From: Microbacteriaceae bacterium PS02066
Lineage (GTDB): Bacteria > Actinomycetota > Actinomycetes > Actinomycetales > Microbacteriaceae
Assembly: GCA_029959545.1 (NCBI GenBank)
Contig: JASCPH010000004.1
Location: 1-64,000 of the forward strand
Reading direction: 5' to 3'
DNA: 64,000 bases
Positions 49,913 through 58,561 of the stretch are shown here, in pieces; the first letter of the stretch is position 1, and each line of letters begins with the position of its first letter. The notes beneath the pieces are model-generated. The model was not told the origin of the DNA and ran no database searches. It saw only the letters and a list, made by a program, of their open reading frames with translations. A program made the position numbers and the translations under genes.

Positions 49913-51931
49913 ATGAGGATCGAATCAGCAGTTGTGACCAACTATCGCTGCATCGTCGATAGCGGACACTTCGGCGTCGAGGCTGACAAGACAATTCTGG
50001 TTGGCATCAACGAAGCAGGAAAGACAGCACTCCTGAAGGCGATCCAACTCGTCAGCCCGACACCAGATACTCCAAAGCTTGACTGGCTCTTCGATGCGCC
50101 GGCGCCGATGGTCGACGACATCCGACGCGGGAACCTAGATCGTGCGCGGATGGCGATCGCGAAGGTCGTCCTGAAGCCCGATGCGTCCGATGTCGACGGG
50201 CTGGCTCTCGCGAACAGCGAAGACGTTCGGCTTGAGATGACTACGTGGCTCAGCGGTAAGCGCACCTATCGAGTCACTGGCTTGCCGGGGTCACCCACGC
50301 TCGGAGACGTAGACAAGAGCATCGTTCGCCTAACTAGTGCAATGTCGAAGCAATCGAGCGAAGACGCGAAGGCTGCGGCCCAAGCACTGACGTCGTGGAG
50401 GGCGAGCCACGGCCAATCAGACTCGATCAGTGGAGAGATCGCCGAAGAGCTCCGCGGCCATCTTGATGCACTGTTGCCGCTGTTCGCGGACGGTTCCGCC
50501 GCCGAAGGCTATTGGGACGCCTTGGACGCCATCGTGAAGGAGGCGACAGGCCGCGACGAGATAGGCAACCACCTTCTGTCGAAGTTACCCCCGTTCGTCT
50601 ACTTCTCCTCTTACTTCTCGGTTCGACCAAGAATTCACTTGAACCGGCTCGCGGAACGGGAGGAGTCGGGCGAGATCGACCTTGACTACGACTTTGGCAA
50701 TCTGCAGCTGCTGAAGTTTCTCGGCTTCACTGCGCGCGAACTATCGAATATGGACTCGGAGGCTCCTGAGAAGGGCGTCAGCTACGACACCGATGTTCAG
50801 GAGCAGGAACGATACAAGGCTGCGCTTGCCGCGCATGAACGCAGGCTCACAGAACGCAAGCGGGCGCTTCAGACGGCCGGTGCGCGTCTCACGGCTGAGA
50901 TTCGTCGCGTCTGGAACGACGACTCCCTGACCCTTCGCCTCGACGTCGACGGACAGTACCTCCAGACGCTCGTGGAGGATGAGCTGGGGATTCCGGTCGA
51001 GCTTGATCAGCGTAGTGAGGGCTTTCGCTGGCTCGTGTCGTTCTTCGTCGTCTTCCACGCTCAGGCAAAGGACGATCTCCGGAACGCCATACTGCTTCTG
51101 GATGAGCCTGGCCTCAGTCTTCACGCGCTCAAACAGCAGGAGTTTCGCAAGACCGTATCCGCTCTGGCCGAGGGGAACCAGATCGTCTACACGACGCACT
51201 CTCCCTTCATGGTGGGAGCCGACGAGCTGGATCTGGTCCGGGTGGTGGAGATGGTGGACCGCAAAGTCGGTACAAAGGTCCACACTCGCTTGGCCGTCGA
51301 CGATCCGAAGTCGATCTACCCGCTTCAGGCAGCACTCGGGTACGACCTCGCGCAGAGCATGTTCACGCACCAACGGAACCTGGTCGTTGAGGGCATCACC
51401 GACCTTCTCATCATCGAGGCGCTGAACGCTGCATTCTCCTCGGAGGGCGGGCCGGCAGTGGACAGCGACATCGCGATTGTTCCAGCCGGAAGCGCAAGCA
51501 AGGTCGTCTACTACAGCACGATCCTGACTAGCCAGAGCCTCAAGGTGGCCGCTCTCCTGGATTCGGATTCCGCTGGCGATCAGGCTGCGGAGCAAGAAGC
51601 ACTCTGGCAACTGTTGAGTACAAAGAGGATCCTCAGAACTGGCGATCACATCGCCGGAGTGCAGCGAGCTGAGATCGAAGACCTGTTACGTCACACACTG
51701 GCTCAGATCGCTCGGGACGAGCTCGGTTGGGACAGCGTCGCGACTGTGCAGAGCCAGCCCGCGCGCCCGCTAATGGAGATCCTCGTTGCCGAGCACCCCG
51801 AAGCATCGAAATGGAAGCTCGCACGCGCCTTCGCGAAGTGGTTGAGCGCGAACGGAACCGCGGCGCTGGATCCCTCGGAGCGGGCGTCGTGGAGTTCGCT
51901 CTCCGCGGCGGTAAACAAGGCGCTCACCTAA
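49913..51931 (+). CDS. OLD-family ATPase-TOPRIM nuclease
   Basis: 672 residues from ATG 49913 with GGGAGC upstream; the frame opens earlier at 49775 inside the DUF499 gene. N-terminal ABC-type ATPase: Walker A GINEAGKTALLKA (about 31-43), Walker B AILLLDEPGLSLHAL (about 393-407), H-loop YTTHSPFMV. C-terminal TOPRIM: LVVEGITDLLIIEAL (about 491-505) and AALLDSDSAGD (about 545-555). OLD/GajA-like proteins are ATP-controlled DNA nucleases. Its stop overlaps the HNH start as TAATG, forming a two-gene module that may act separately from the DUF1156/DUF499 genes. Confidence 0.85.
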   Translation: MRIESAVVTNYRCIVDSGHFGVEADKTILVGINEAGKTALLKAIQLVSPTPDTPKLDWLFDAPAPMVDDIRRGNLDRARMAIAKVVLKPDASDVDGLALANSEDVRLEMTTWLSGKRTYRVTGLPGSPTLGDVDKSIVRLTSAMSKQSSEDAKAAAQALTSWRASHGQSDSISGEIAEELRGHLDALLPLFADGSAAEGYWDALDAIVKEATGRDEIGNHLLSKLPPFVYFSSYFSVRPRIHLNRLAEREESGEIDLDYDFGNLQLLKFLGFTARELSNMDSEAPEKGVSYDTDVQEQERYKAALAAHERRLTERKRALQTAGARLTAEIRRVWNDDSLTLRLDVDGQYLQTLVEDELGIPVELDQRSEGFRWLVSFFVVFHAQAKDDLRNAILLLDEPGLSLHALKQQEFRKTVSALAEGNQIVYTTHSPFMVGADELDLVRVVEMVDRKVGTKVHTRLAVDDPKSIYPLQAALGYDLAQSMFTHQRNLVVEGITDLLIIEALNAAFSSEGGPAVDSDIAIVPAGSASKVVYYSTILTSQSLKVAALLDSDSAGDQAAEQEALWQLLSTKRILRTGDHIAGVQRAEIEDLLRHTLAQIARDELGWDSVATVQSQPARPLMEILVAEHPEASKWKLARAFAKWLSANGTAALDPSERASWSSLSAAVNKALT

Positions 51932-52098
51932 TGGACGCCCGAGCTGACGCATCTATGGCCGGCGTCAATGACGTGACATCCCCCGTCGAACCTGCGATAG
52001 ACGGCGTCGGTGACGCGACGACTGTCCCGATGGGCAAACCCGGCAATCTCGGCTTCGATGGACGCGTCTTTCTCACGGACGCCGAGCATCAGACGTAT
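51931..52098 (+). pseudogene. HNH nuclease gene, 5' part (split by IS)
   Basis: 56 codons from ATG 51931, overlapping the OLD stop (TAATG). It reads …DGRVFLTDAEHQTY and then runs into the IS (a stop follows at 52119). Removing 52099-58194 joins it in frame to LRRKPVRFVRKVIAASNSCS… at 58195, giving a 150-residue protein with a normal C-x2-C HNH domain. The intact pair OLD ATPase + HNH recalls Septu (PtuA/PtuB) in layout. Confidence 0.8.
52095..52098. repeat. IS target-site duplication, left copy (GTAT)
   Basis: GTAT directly precedes the IS left end; the same four bases follow the right end of the second, truncated IS copy at 58191-58194. A 4-bp duplication suits the IS407 group of IS3. Confidence 0.75.
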
Positions 52099-52181
52099 TG
52101 GACTGACCCCGTCTTGTAGGTCCAGTCGTTGTGTGAGTCGTCCTGTCGCCCGAGGGTTCGGGCAGGGAGACTGGTCAGATC

Positions 52182-52466
52182 ATGACGAACAGCAGGAAGC
52201 GTCACACCCCGGAGCAGGTCGTCCGAAAGCTCGGGCAGGCCGACAGGATGCTCGCCGACGGCGCGGACGTCGCCGCGGTGTGTCGGGAGCTCGGCGTGTC
52301 CGAGCAGACGTACTACCGGTGGCGGAACCAGTACGGCGGCCTGAAGGCCGACGACGCGAAGCGTCTCAAGGAGCTCGAGAAGCAGAACGCCACTCTGAAG
52401 CGGCTGCTGGCCGAAGCGGAGCTGGAGAAGGCCGCGCTGAAGGAGTTGGCTGAGGGAAACTTCTAG
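52182..52466 (+). CDS. IS3-family OrfA
   Basis: 94 residues. HTH of the IS3/IS911 OrfA type (TPEQVVRKLGQADRMLADGA, then VCRELGVSEQTYYRWRNQYG) followed by a leucine-zipper-like helix (RLKELEKQNATLKRLLAEAE). It binds the terminal repeats. Its 3' end carries GGGAAAC for ribosomal frameshifting into orfB. Confidence 0.9.
   Translation: MTNSRKRHTPEQVVRKLGQADRMLADGADVAAVCRELGVSEQTYYRWRNQYGGLKADDAKRLKELEKQNATLKRLLAEAELEKAALKELAEGNF
52454..52460 (+). other. Programmed -1 frameshift heptamer GGGAAAC
   Basis: In the orfA frame the bases read G-GGA-AAC, an X-XXY-YYZ slippery site, four codons region before the orfA stop. After a -1 slip the frame continues without a stop into orfB, giving an OrfAB transposase. 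Confidence 0.7.
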
Positions 52467-52516
52467 GCCCGGGCAGGCGCCGCGCCGCCGTCGCTCACCT
52501 GATCAGGACACTGCAG

Positions 52517-53332
52517 GTGAGCGAGCGGATGGCGTGCCGTCTGGCCGGGCTGAGCAGGTCCGCGTACCGTCGCCCGCTCAAGGGCGACACGACCGCCGAC
52601 CCGGACAGGGCGTTGCGGGACTGGCTGCGCGCGTACGCGAAGAAGCATCCGCGGTGGGGATACCGCAGGGCCTACCACGACGCTCGCGGCGAGGGGTGGG
52701 TCGTGAACCACAAGAAGATCCAGCGGCTCTGGCGCGAGGAAGGCCTCCGTGTCCCCCAGCGGCGGCGGCGCAAACGCGTCGGATCCTCGACCGTCGACGC
52801 CCCGGCAGCGGTCGCACCGAATCTCGTGTGGGCGGTGGACTTCCAGTTCGATGCCGACGAGCAGGGCCGCCCGATCAAGATCTGCTCCATCGTCGACGAA
52901 CACACCCGTGAGTGCATCGGAGGGCTTGTCGAGCGGTCGATCACCGCGGACCGACTCACTGCCCACCTCGAGGACCTCGTCGCCGTCCGCGGCGCGCCCG
53001 CGGTGCTCAGATCAGACAACGGCCCGGAGTTCATCAGCGACGCGATGGCCGACTGGGCCGGCACCCGCACCGGCCTGTCCTACATTCCGCCCGGCTCGCC
53101 CTGGCACAACGGGTACGTCGAGTCGTTCAACAGCAGGCTCCGCGACGAGTGCCTGAACATCAACAGCTTCTACTCGCTGCTGCACGCCCAGGTCGTGATC
53201 GGCGACTGGAAGACCGAGTACAACCATGACCGCCGGCACTCATCGCTCGGATACCTCGCACCGGTCGACTACGCTCGGCAATGCACCCATCAACTGGAAA
53301 CCGACGACTCGCACAGCGACCGGACCGAATGA
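52517..53332 (+). CDS. IS3-family OrfB transposase (DDE)
   Basis: 271 residues counted from GTG 52517, but most likely made as an OrfAB fusion from 52182 by frameshifting at 52454. DDE residues: WAVDFQFDADEQ (first Asp), VLRSDNGPEFIS (second Asp) and GYVESFNSRLRDECL (Glu), with the HPRWGYRR N-terminal motif of the family. Intact. The last 625 bp of the element recur at 57566-58190 without visible difference. Confidence 0.9.
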   Translation: MSERMACRLAGLSRSAYRRPLKGDTTADPDRALRDWLRAYAKKHPRWGYRRAYHDARGEGWVVNHKKIQRLWREEGLRVPQRRRRKRVGSSTVDAPAAVAPNLVWAVDFQFDADEQGRPIKICSIVDEHTRECIGGLVERSITADRLTAHLEDLVAVRGAPAVLRSDNGPEFISDAMADWAGTRTGLSYIPPGSPWHNGYVESFNSRLRDECLNINSFYSLLHAQVVIGDWKTEYNHDRRHSSLGYLAPVDYARQCTHQLETDDSHSDRTE

Positions 53333-53386
53333 AGGGGGCGGCCCACCGTCGTGGTGGGCGCGGATGTTCCGGCGGCGCGGAAACGA

Positions 53387-53423
53387 CGAAGGACCCGGCG
53401 ACCGGGGTCGCGCGGGTCCTTCG
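53387..53423 (-). terminator. Terminator of trxA
   Basis: 11-bp perfect stem CGAAGGACCCG (53387-53397) / CGGGTCCTTCG (53413-53423), 14 nt beyond the trxA stop. Confidence 0.65.
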
Positions 53424-53436
53424 TGACGTGGGGTGC

Positions 53437-53760
53437 TCAGCCGATGTAGTCGGCGAGGTCCTGCTCGAGGGCGAACTTCGGCTTGGCGCCGATGATCGTC
53501 TTCTCGACCTGGCCCTTGTTGAAGACCTTCATTGCCGGGATCGACGTGATCTGGTACTCCATGGCGAGCTGCGGGTTCTCGTCGACGTTGAGCTTCAGAA
53601 CCGTGATCTTCTCGGGGTTCTCGGTCTGAATCTCGTCGAGGATGGGGCCGACCATGCGACAGGGTCCGCACCACGCCGCCCAGAAGTCCACCAGGACGGG
53701 GCCTTCGGCGTCGATGACGTCCTGCTGCCAGGTGCTCTCACTCGTGGCCTTGGCGGTCAT
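53437..53760 (-). CDS. trxA: Thioredoxin
   Basis: 107 residues. Redox site WAAWCGPCRMVGPIL with the cis-Pro loop ITSIPAMKVF. Full length and intact. Reduces protein disulfides in the cytosol, using electrons from TrxB encoded 75 nt upstream. Ends in a hairpin 40 nt before the IS boundary. Confidence 0.95.
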   Translation of the reverse strand: MTAKATSESTWQQDVIDAEGPVLVDFWAAWCGPCRMVGPILDEIQTENPEKITVLKLNVDENPQLAMEYQITSIPAMKVFNKGQVEKTIIGAKPKFALEQDLADYIG

Positions 53761-53834
53761 ATGTCTGTCTCCTTAGGAATCGACACGTGGGTGTCAGAGG
53801 GGGAAACGCAGCGGATGCCGCAATTGTTCCGCGC

Positions 53835-54827
53835 TCAGGCGGCGTCGGCCTCGGCGTCGGGGCGGTCGTCGATCAGTGCGGCGTCCTGCGCGGGGGCACC
53901 CGCGTCGCCGCGCGCGGCGAGGTAGTGCTCGAGGTCGAGGGCGGCGACCGTGCCGCTGCCGGCCGCGGTGACGGCCTGGCGGTAGGTCGGGTCGATGACG
54001 TCGCCCGCGGCGAAGACACCGGGGACGGAGGTCTTCGAGGTGCGGCCGTCGACCCACACGGTGCCGTGCTCGGTGATGTCGAGGACGTTGTGCACGAGGT
54101 GCGTGCGGGGGTCGTAGCCGATCGCGACGAACACGCCGTCGAGGGCGAGGTCGCGCTCGGACCCGTCGACGGTGTCGCGCAGACGCACGCCGGTCACGGC
54201 ATCCTCACCCAGGACGTCGATGACCTCGGCGTTCCAGACGAACTCGATCTTCTCGTTGGCCTTGGCGCGGTCCTGCATGATCTTCGAGGCACGCAGCTCG
54301 TCGCGACGGTGGATCACGTAGACCTTCGAGGCGAACTTCGTGAGGAACGTCGCCTCTTCCATCGCGGAGTCGCCGCCGCCGACGACGGCGATGACCTTCT
54401 CGCGGAAGAAGAAGCCGTCGCACGTGGCGCAGTACGAGACGCCACGGCCCGACAGGCGGGTCTCGCCCTCGATGCCGATCTTGCGGGGCGCGGAACCGGT
54501 GGCGAACACGATCGCCTCGGCCTCGTGCGTCTCGCCGCGGCCGAGCGTGACGGTCTTGATGTCGCCCGAGACGTCGAGCGACACGACGTCGTCGTACACG
54601 ACCTCGGCGCCGAACTTCTCGGCCTGCTCCTGCATCTTGGTCATGAGGTCGGGGCCCATGATGCCCTCGGGGAACCCGGGGAAGTTCTCGACCTCGGTCG
54701 TGTTCATCAGCTCTCCGCCGGCCTCGACCGAGCTGGCGACGACGAGGGGCGACAGGTTCGCGCGCGCCGCGTAGATCGCCGCGGTGTAGCCCGCCGGACC
54801 CGAGCCGATGATGATGACCTTGCGCAC
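53835..54827 (-). CDS. trxB: Thioredoxin reductase
   Basis: 330 residues. GTG 54827 (VRKVIIIGSGPAGY) with AGAGGAATC upstream; the longer frame to 54944 lacks a ribosome site. FAD site GSGPAGYTAAIYAAR, redox pair SYCATCDGFFF, NADPH site VVGGGDSAMEEATFL, and C-terminal GVFAAGDV. Reduces TrxA with NADPH. Intact. Confidence 0.95.
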   Translation of the reverse strand: MRKVIIIGSGPAGYTAAIYAARANLSPLVVASSVEAGGELMNTTEVENFPGFPEGIMGPDLMTKMQEQAEKFGAEVVYDDVVSLDVSGDIKTVTLGRGETHEAEAIVFATGSAPRKIGIEGETRLSGRGVSYCATCDGFFFREKVIAVVGGGDSAMEEATFLTKFASKVYVIHRRDELRASKIMQDRAKANEKIEFVWNAEVIDVLGEDAVTGVRLRDTVDGSERDLALDGVFVAIGYDPRTHLVHNVLDITEHGTVWVDGRTSKTSVPGVFAAGDVIDPTYRQAVTAAGSGTVAALDLEHYLAARGDAGAPAQDAALIDDRPDAEADAA

Positions 54828-54912
54828 GATGATTCCTCTCTTCGTCTGGGCGATGTTCGCGCCCGGACAGTTCAACCCATGGTAGCCGCGTGGCATTCCA
54901 CGGACCGGGGGC

Positions 54913-56532
54913 TCACCGGCCCGGCAGGAAGCGGCGGACGGCACGGAACGCCACGCCCAACTCGGGGGTGCGAAACAGGGCCAGGATGCCGCCGTAGACC
55001 AGCAGTGTCACACCGCCGATGAGCGCGGCGCCGAGGAGTCCGGGGAGACGCTCGGAGACGGCCCACCCCTCGACCCCGCCGAGAAGGAGGAAGACGGCCC
55101 ACCCCGCGGCCGCTGCAGGGACGGCCGCGAGCAGGAAGCGCAGGACTCCGCGGAACGCCGCACCGAGACCGAGCGGACCGATCTTCCGCCGCAGGAGGGT
55201 GATCGCGAGTGCGAACTGCAGGATGTTCGCCACGGACTGTCCGAGGGCGATCGCGAAGGCGAGCCAGGTCAGGGGCAGGATGCCGGCGTGGACGAGCGCC
55301 GACGCGGCCAGAGCCGTCGCGATGACGAGCGCCGCCTGCACGAGCGTGTACACGAAGGGAGTGCGGGTGTCCTTGAGGGCGTAGAAGGTGCGCTGGATGC
55401 CGAACTGGAACGACAGCGGCAGGAGCGCGAGCAGGTACGCGCCTAGGACCCAGGCGAAGGCGACGGCGTTGTCCGGCGTTGTCGTGAACAGGCGCGCCAG
55501 CGGCACGGAGGCCACGGCCATCGCGGCGAGGATGCCGACCATGAAGATGCCGACGGTCCGGGTGAGCGAGGACAGGTCGGCGGTGACCGCATCCGTCCGT
55601 CCCTCCGCGACGTGCTCGCTGAGCTTCGTGTAATACGGGGTCCCGAGGGAGAGGACGATGACGGAGAACGGGAGCATGAACAGGAGCCACGCGTTCTGCA
55701 GCGTCGCCCCGGCCGCCGCGGGACCCGAGGCGGCACCCACGATGTTGATCTGGAAGGCGCCGGCGATCTGCCCGACGACGACCATGAGGAACGTCCAGCC
55801 GGCGAGGCGGCCGATCTGGCGGAGGCCGATGCCCCGCCAGCCGAAGTCGGGCCGCACGTGCAATCCCGCTCGCCGCCAGAACAGGAACAGGATGCCGGCC
55901 TGCACGACGATCCCGAGGGTCGCGGTGCCGCCCATCAGCGCGATCATGCCCGCCGTCCAGCCCGAGGCCGACTCGTAGGTGCCGAACAGCACGATGAAGA
56001 CGCCGAAGCCCGCGATCGAGATCAGGTTGTTCACGATCGGCGACCAGGCGAACGGCCCGAAGATGCGGTTCGCGTTGAGGATCTCGCCCACGAGCGCGTA
56101 CAGCCCGTAGAAGAGCAGCTGCGGCAGACACCAGTAGGCGAGGGCGAGGGTGAGCGTCTTCGCCGCCGGGTCGGTGAACCTCCCCGCGTAGATCTCCACG
56201 AGCACGGGCGCCGCCACGACGGCGACGATCGTGACGACCAGCAGGGCGAGGACGCCCAGGGTCAGCAGTTTCGACACGAAGGCGCTGCCGCGGTCGTCGT
56301 GCGTCTTCACGGCCTTGACGATCTGCGGGACGATCACCCCGGCGAGGAGCCCCGAGGAGATGAGCGCGAACACCGAGTTCGGCAACTGGTTCGCGATCGC
56401 GAACGAGTCCGCAGCCTTCGCGCCGACGGTGCCGACGGCGACCGTGAGCACGATGTTGCGGATGAGTCCCGTGATGCGGGACGCCATAGTGCCGGCGGCG
56501 ACGGTGGCGCTCGCGCGTCCGAGGCCGGCCAT
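54913..56532 (-). CDS. murJ: Lipid II flippase MurJ
   Basis: 539 residues from ATG 56532, coupled by ATGA to the DUF6049 stop. About 14 hydrophobic helices; starts GRASATVAAGTMASRITGLI with the conserved SRITGLIR motif and carries LPFSVIVLSLGTPYYTKLSE. It moves lipid II across the membrane for peptidoglycan synthesis. Upstream of trxB as in other actinobacteria. Lacks the long C-terminal pseudokinase seen in mycobacterial MviN. Confidence 0.9.
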   Translation of the reverse strand: MAGLGRASATVAAGTMASRITGLIRNIVLTVAVGTVGAKAADSFAIANQLPNSVFALISSGLLAGVIVPQIVKAVKTHDDRGSAFVSKLLTLGVLALLVVTIVAVVAAPVLVEIYAGRFTDPAAKTLTLALAYWCLPQLLFYGLYALVGEILNANRIFGPFAWSPIVNNLISIAGFGVFIVLFGTYESASGWTAGMIALMGGTATLGIVVQAGILFLFWRRAGLHVRPDFGWRGIGLRQIGRLAGWTFLMVVVGQIAGAFQINIVGAASGPAAAGATLQNAWLLFMLPFSVIVLSLGTPYYTKLSEHVAEGRTDAVTADLSSLTRTVGIFMVGILAAMAVASVPLARLFTTTPDNAVAFAWVLGAYLLALLPLSFQFGIQRTFYALKDTRTPFVYTLVQAALVIATALAASALVHAGILPLTWLAFAIALGQSVANILQFALAITLLRRKIGPLGLGAAFRGVLRFLLAAVPAAAAGWAVFLLLGGVEGWAVSERLPGLLGAALIGGVTLLVYGGILALFRTPELGVAFRAVRRFLPGR

Positions 56533-57565
56533 CAGGGGGCCACCGGCATCCGCTTGCGCCGTCGGACCGTCCGGATGACGCCGAGGACGAGGAGGGCGGA
56601 CACGAGGACGGTGAGGATGACGAGGGCCACCGACTCCCATTCGGCGCGCACCGACACCTCGACGGTCTCGCTCCGCCCGATATCGACGCCGGACGGGGTG
56701 CGCAGCTGCAGGTCGACGGAGGATTCGCCGCTGCCCACGAGGGCGGAGACGGGGATCGCGACGCGGCTGGTCTGCTGGGCGCCGATCTCGACCTCGGTCG
56801 TCGACTCGATCACCAGACGCGCGTCACCGGGCGAGGCGAGCAGGTCGACACGGGCCGGCCACGGCAGGTCGTTGCGGACGGTGAAGACGAGGGGCGCGGA
56901 GGTCCCGGCGAGGGTGATGGGGCCGCCGAGGACGAGGGCGACGCCGTCGGTCCAGGTGGCGATGCGCTCGCGCTGCGCCTGGATCGCGGCATCCCATCCC
57001 TCGCGGTCGTCGAGCCACGCGTTTCCGAGCAGCTGCAGCTCGGTCGCCCGCTCCGACGAGGTGAGCAGCGTCGGGTCGCCGAGCACACCCGAGATGCGCT
57101 GCAGACCGCCCTGCGCGGCGCGGAACCCGTCGATCACCGCGACGCGGTCCTGGTCGGCGGGGACGGAGTCGACGTCGACCGCAGTGGCGGGAGCCGCGAG
57201 GAGGCCGTCGAGATCGGTCGCCGTCCAGCCGGGGAGCCCGGTCGCCGCGTCGATCGCGCCGCGCAGGGCAGCCTGGGACCGACCGTTCGCGCGGTCGACC
57301 GTGACGAGCAGGGGGTCGGCGAGGTCGCCTACGGCCGCCCGCGCCGTGAACTCCGCCAGGAGCGCTCCGCGGGCGGTGTCGGCATCGGTCGCGGAGGCGT
57401 CCTCGAGCAGGCGCGAGAGGCCGGCGTCGTAGACGAGCAGGTCCGTGTCGGCCGAGACCGCGTGCGCCCCGGCATCCGATCGCACCACCGAGCTCGGCAG
57501 GAGCGTGACGGGCGCGTCATCGCCGCCCGTCACGGCGCCCAGGGCGGCGACGGTCTCGGCGCCGG
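56532..57565 (-). pseudogene. DUF6049 family membrane protein, 5'-truncated by the IS
   Basis: About 344 codons of the C-terminal part remain, ending in a membrane helix and basic tail (VALVILTVLVSALLVLGVI … RRRKRM). The beta-rich extracytoplasmic portion with LVFTVRNDLPWPARVDLL is typical of DUF6049 proteins, which are about 700 residues and sit next to murJ. The 5' half and promoter are missing: at 57565/57566 the sequence switches to IS orfB DNA in opposite orientation. An apparent start at 57662 lies in the IS and is artificial. Confidence 0.8.
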
Positions 57566-58190
57566 CAGCGGCTCTGGCGCGAGGAAGGCCTCCGTGTCCC
57601 CCAGCGGCGGCGGCGCAAACGCGTCGGATCCTCGACCGTCGACGCCCCGGCAGCGGTCGCACCGAATCTCGTGTGGGCGGTGGACTTCCAGTTCGATGCC
57701 GACGAGCAGGGCCGCCCGATCAAGATCTGCTCCATCGTCGACGAACACACCCGTGAGTGCATCGGAGGGCTTGTCGAGCGGTCGATCACCGCGGACCGAC
57801 TCACTGCCCACCTCGAGGACCTCGTCGCCGTCCGCGGCGCGCCCGCGGTGCTCAGATCAGACAACGGCCCGGAGTTCATCAGCGACGCGATGGCCGACTG
57901 GGCCGGCACCCGCACCGGCCTGTCCTACATTCCGCCCGGCTCGCCCTGGCACAACGGGTACGTCGAGTCGTTCAACAGCAGGCTCCGCGACGAGTGCCTG
58001 AACATCAACAGCTTCTACTCGCTGCTGCACGCCCAGGTCGTGATCGGCGACTGGAAGACCGAGTACAACCATGACCGCCGGCACTCATCGCTCGGATACC
58101 TCGCACCGGTCGACTACGCTCGGCAATGCACCCATCAACTGGAAACCGACGACTCGCACAGCGACCGGACCGAATGAAGGGGGCGGCCCA
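57566..58190 (+). mobile_element. IS3-family element, 5'-truncated copy (625 bp)
   Basis: Corresponds to bases 52721-53345 of the full copy (constant offset 4845), same orientation, no difference seen by eye. Encodes the last 200 or so residues of OrfB, including all three DDE residues, but lacks orfA and the left end. Its right end is followed by GTAT and then the 3' part of the split HNH gene. Confidence 0.9.
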
Positions 58191-58194
58191 GTAT
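58191..58194. repeat. IS target-site duplication, right copy (GTAT)
   Basis: Matches 52095-52098. The pair defines a single original IS insertion between 52098 and 58195. Confidence 0.75.
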
Positions 58195-58479
58195 CTACGC
58201 CGTAAGCCAGTTCGTTTTGTCCGAAAGGTGATCGCGGCGTCCAACTCGTGTTCGGTCTGTGGAGAAGACGGATCGCGCGAGAACCCGCTGCAAGTAGCGC
58301 ACATCGTTCCGTTTGGGCTTGGCGTCGTGCATTTCAAGCTCACGCCGGAGTGGTTGGACAGCCCGGCGAACCTGCGCTGGGCACACCGTCGCGTCTGCAA
58401 CAAGGCCGCCGAGTTGAGCGTCGATCAGACGCGGGCGCACCTAATCGAACTCGGCGTCCTGCCCGCCGACAGTGCCTGA
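58195..58479 (+). pseudogene. HNH nuclease gene, 3' part
   Basis: 94 codons to TGA at 58477-58479. Contains the zinc/HNH core: NSCSVCGEDG, QVAHIVPFGLGV and NLRWAHRRVCNKAAE, i.e. C-x2-C, the AHIVP histidine motif and the C-terminal N…H…CN element. Joins in frame to 51931-52098. In its present position it could only be read as a tail of the IS frame, from 58126, so the protein lacks its own N-terminus. Confidence 0.8.
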
Positions 58480-58561
58480 CCCCGCGCTGGACGTTGGTCG
58501 CGGACGACCTAAATGATGTCTACGCGGCCAGGCCGAAAGGGTCCAGCGACTTCGACTCGAT

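Larger units (their letters stand above)
52099..53345 (+). mobile_element. IS3-family insertion sequence, full copy (1247 bp)
   Basis: Left end TGGACTGACCCCGTCTTGT, right end (reversed) TGGGCCGCCCCCTTCATTC; 13 of the first 19 positions agree and both begin TGG, as expected for IS3-family terminal repeats. Carries orfA and orfB with a -1 frameshift site. Only the left end is flanked by the GTAT duplication; the right flank is the trx block. Confidence 0.85.
53346..57565. other. Chromosomal block between two IS copies
   Basis: 4220 bp holding trxA, trxB, murJ and the 3' part of a DUF6049 gene, in the order usual near the origin of actinobacterial chromosomes. Bounded on the left by the complete IS right end and on the right by a 5'-truncated IS. 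The right edge cuts DUF6049. See findings for models, including misassembly. Confidence 0.75.

Noticed and set aside
39767..51931. Canonical DISARM, BREX or Gabija system
   Set aside because: No DUF1998 (DrmB), phospholipase-D (DrmC), PglZ or UvrD-like GajB gene is present; only single components resemble these systems.
57530..57811. Apparent N-terminus of DUF6049 reaching to 57662
   Set aside because: The residues upstream of 57565 are antisense IS DNA, so this start is an artefact of the junction.
52099..58190. Composite transposon made of two IS copies
   Set aside because: The right copy lacks its left end and orfA, and the 4-bp duplication fits a single insertion followed by homologous integration rather than compound transposition.
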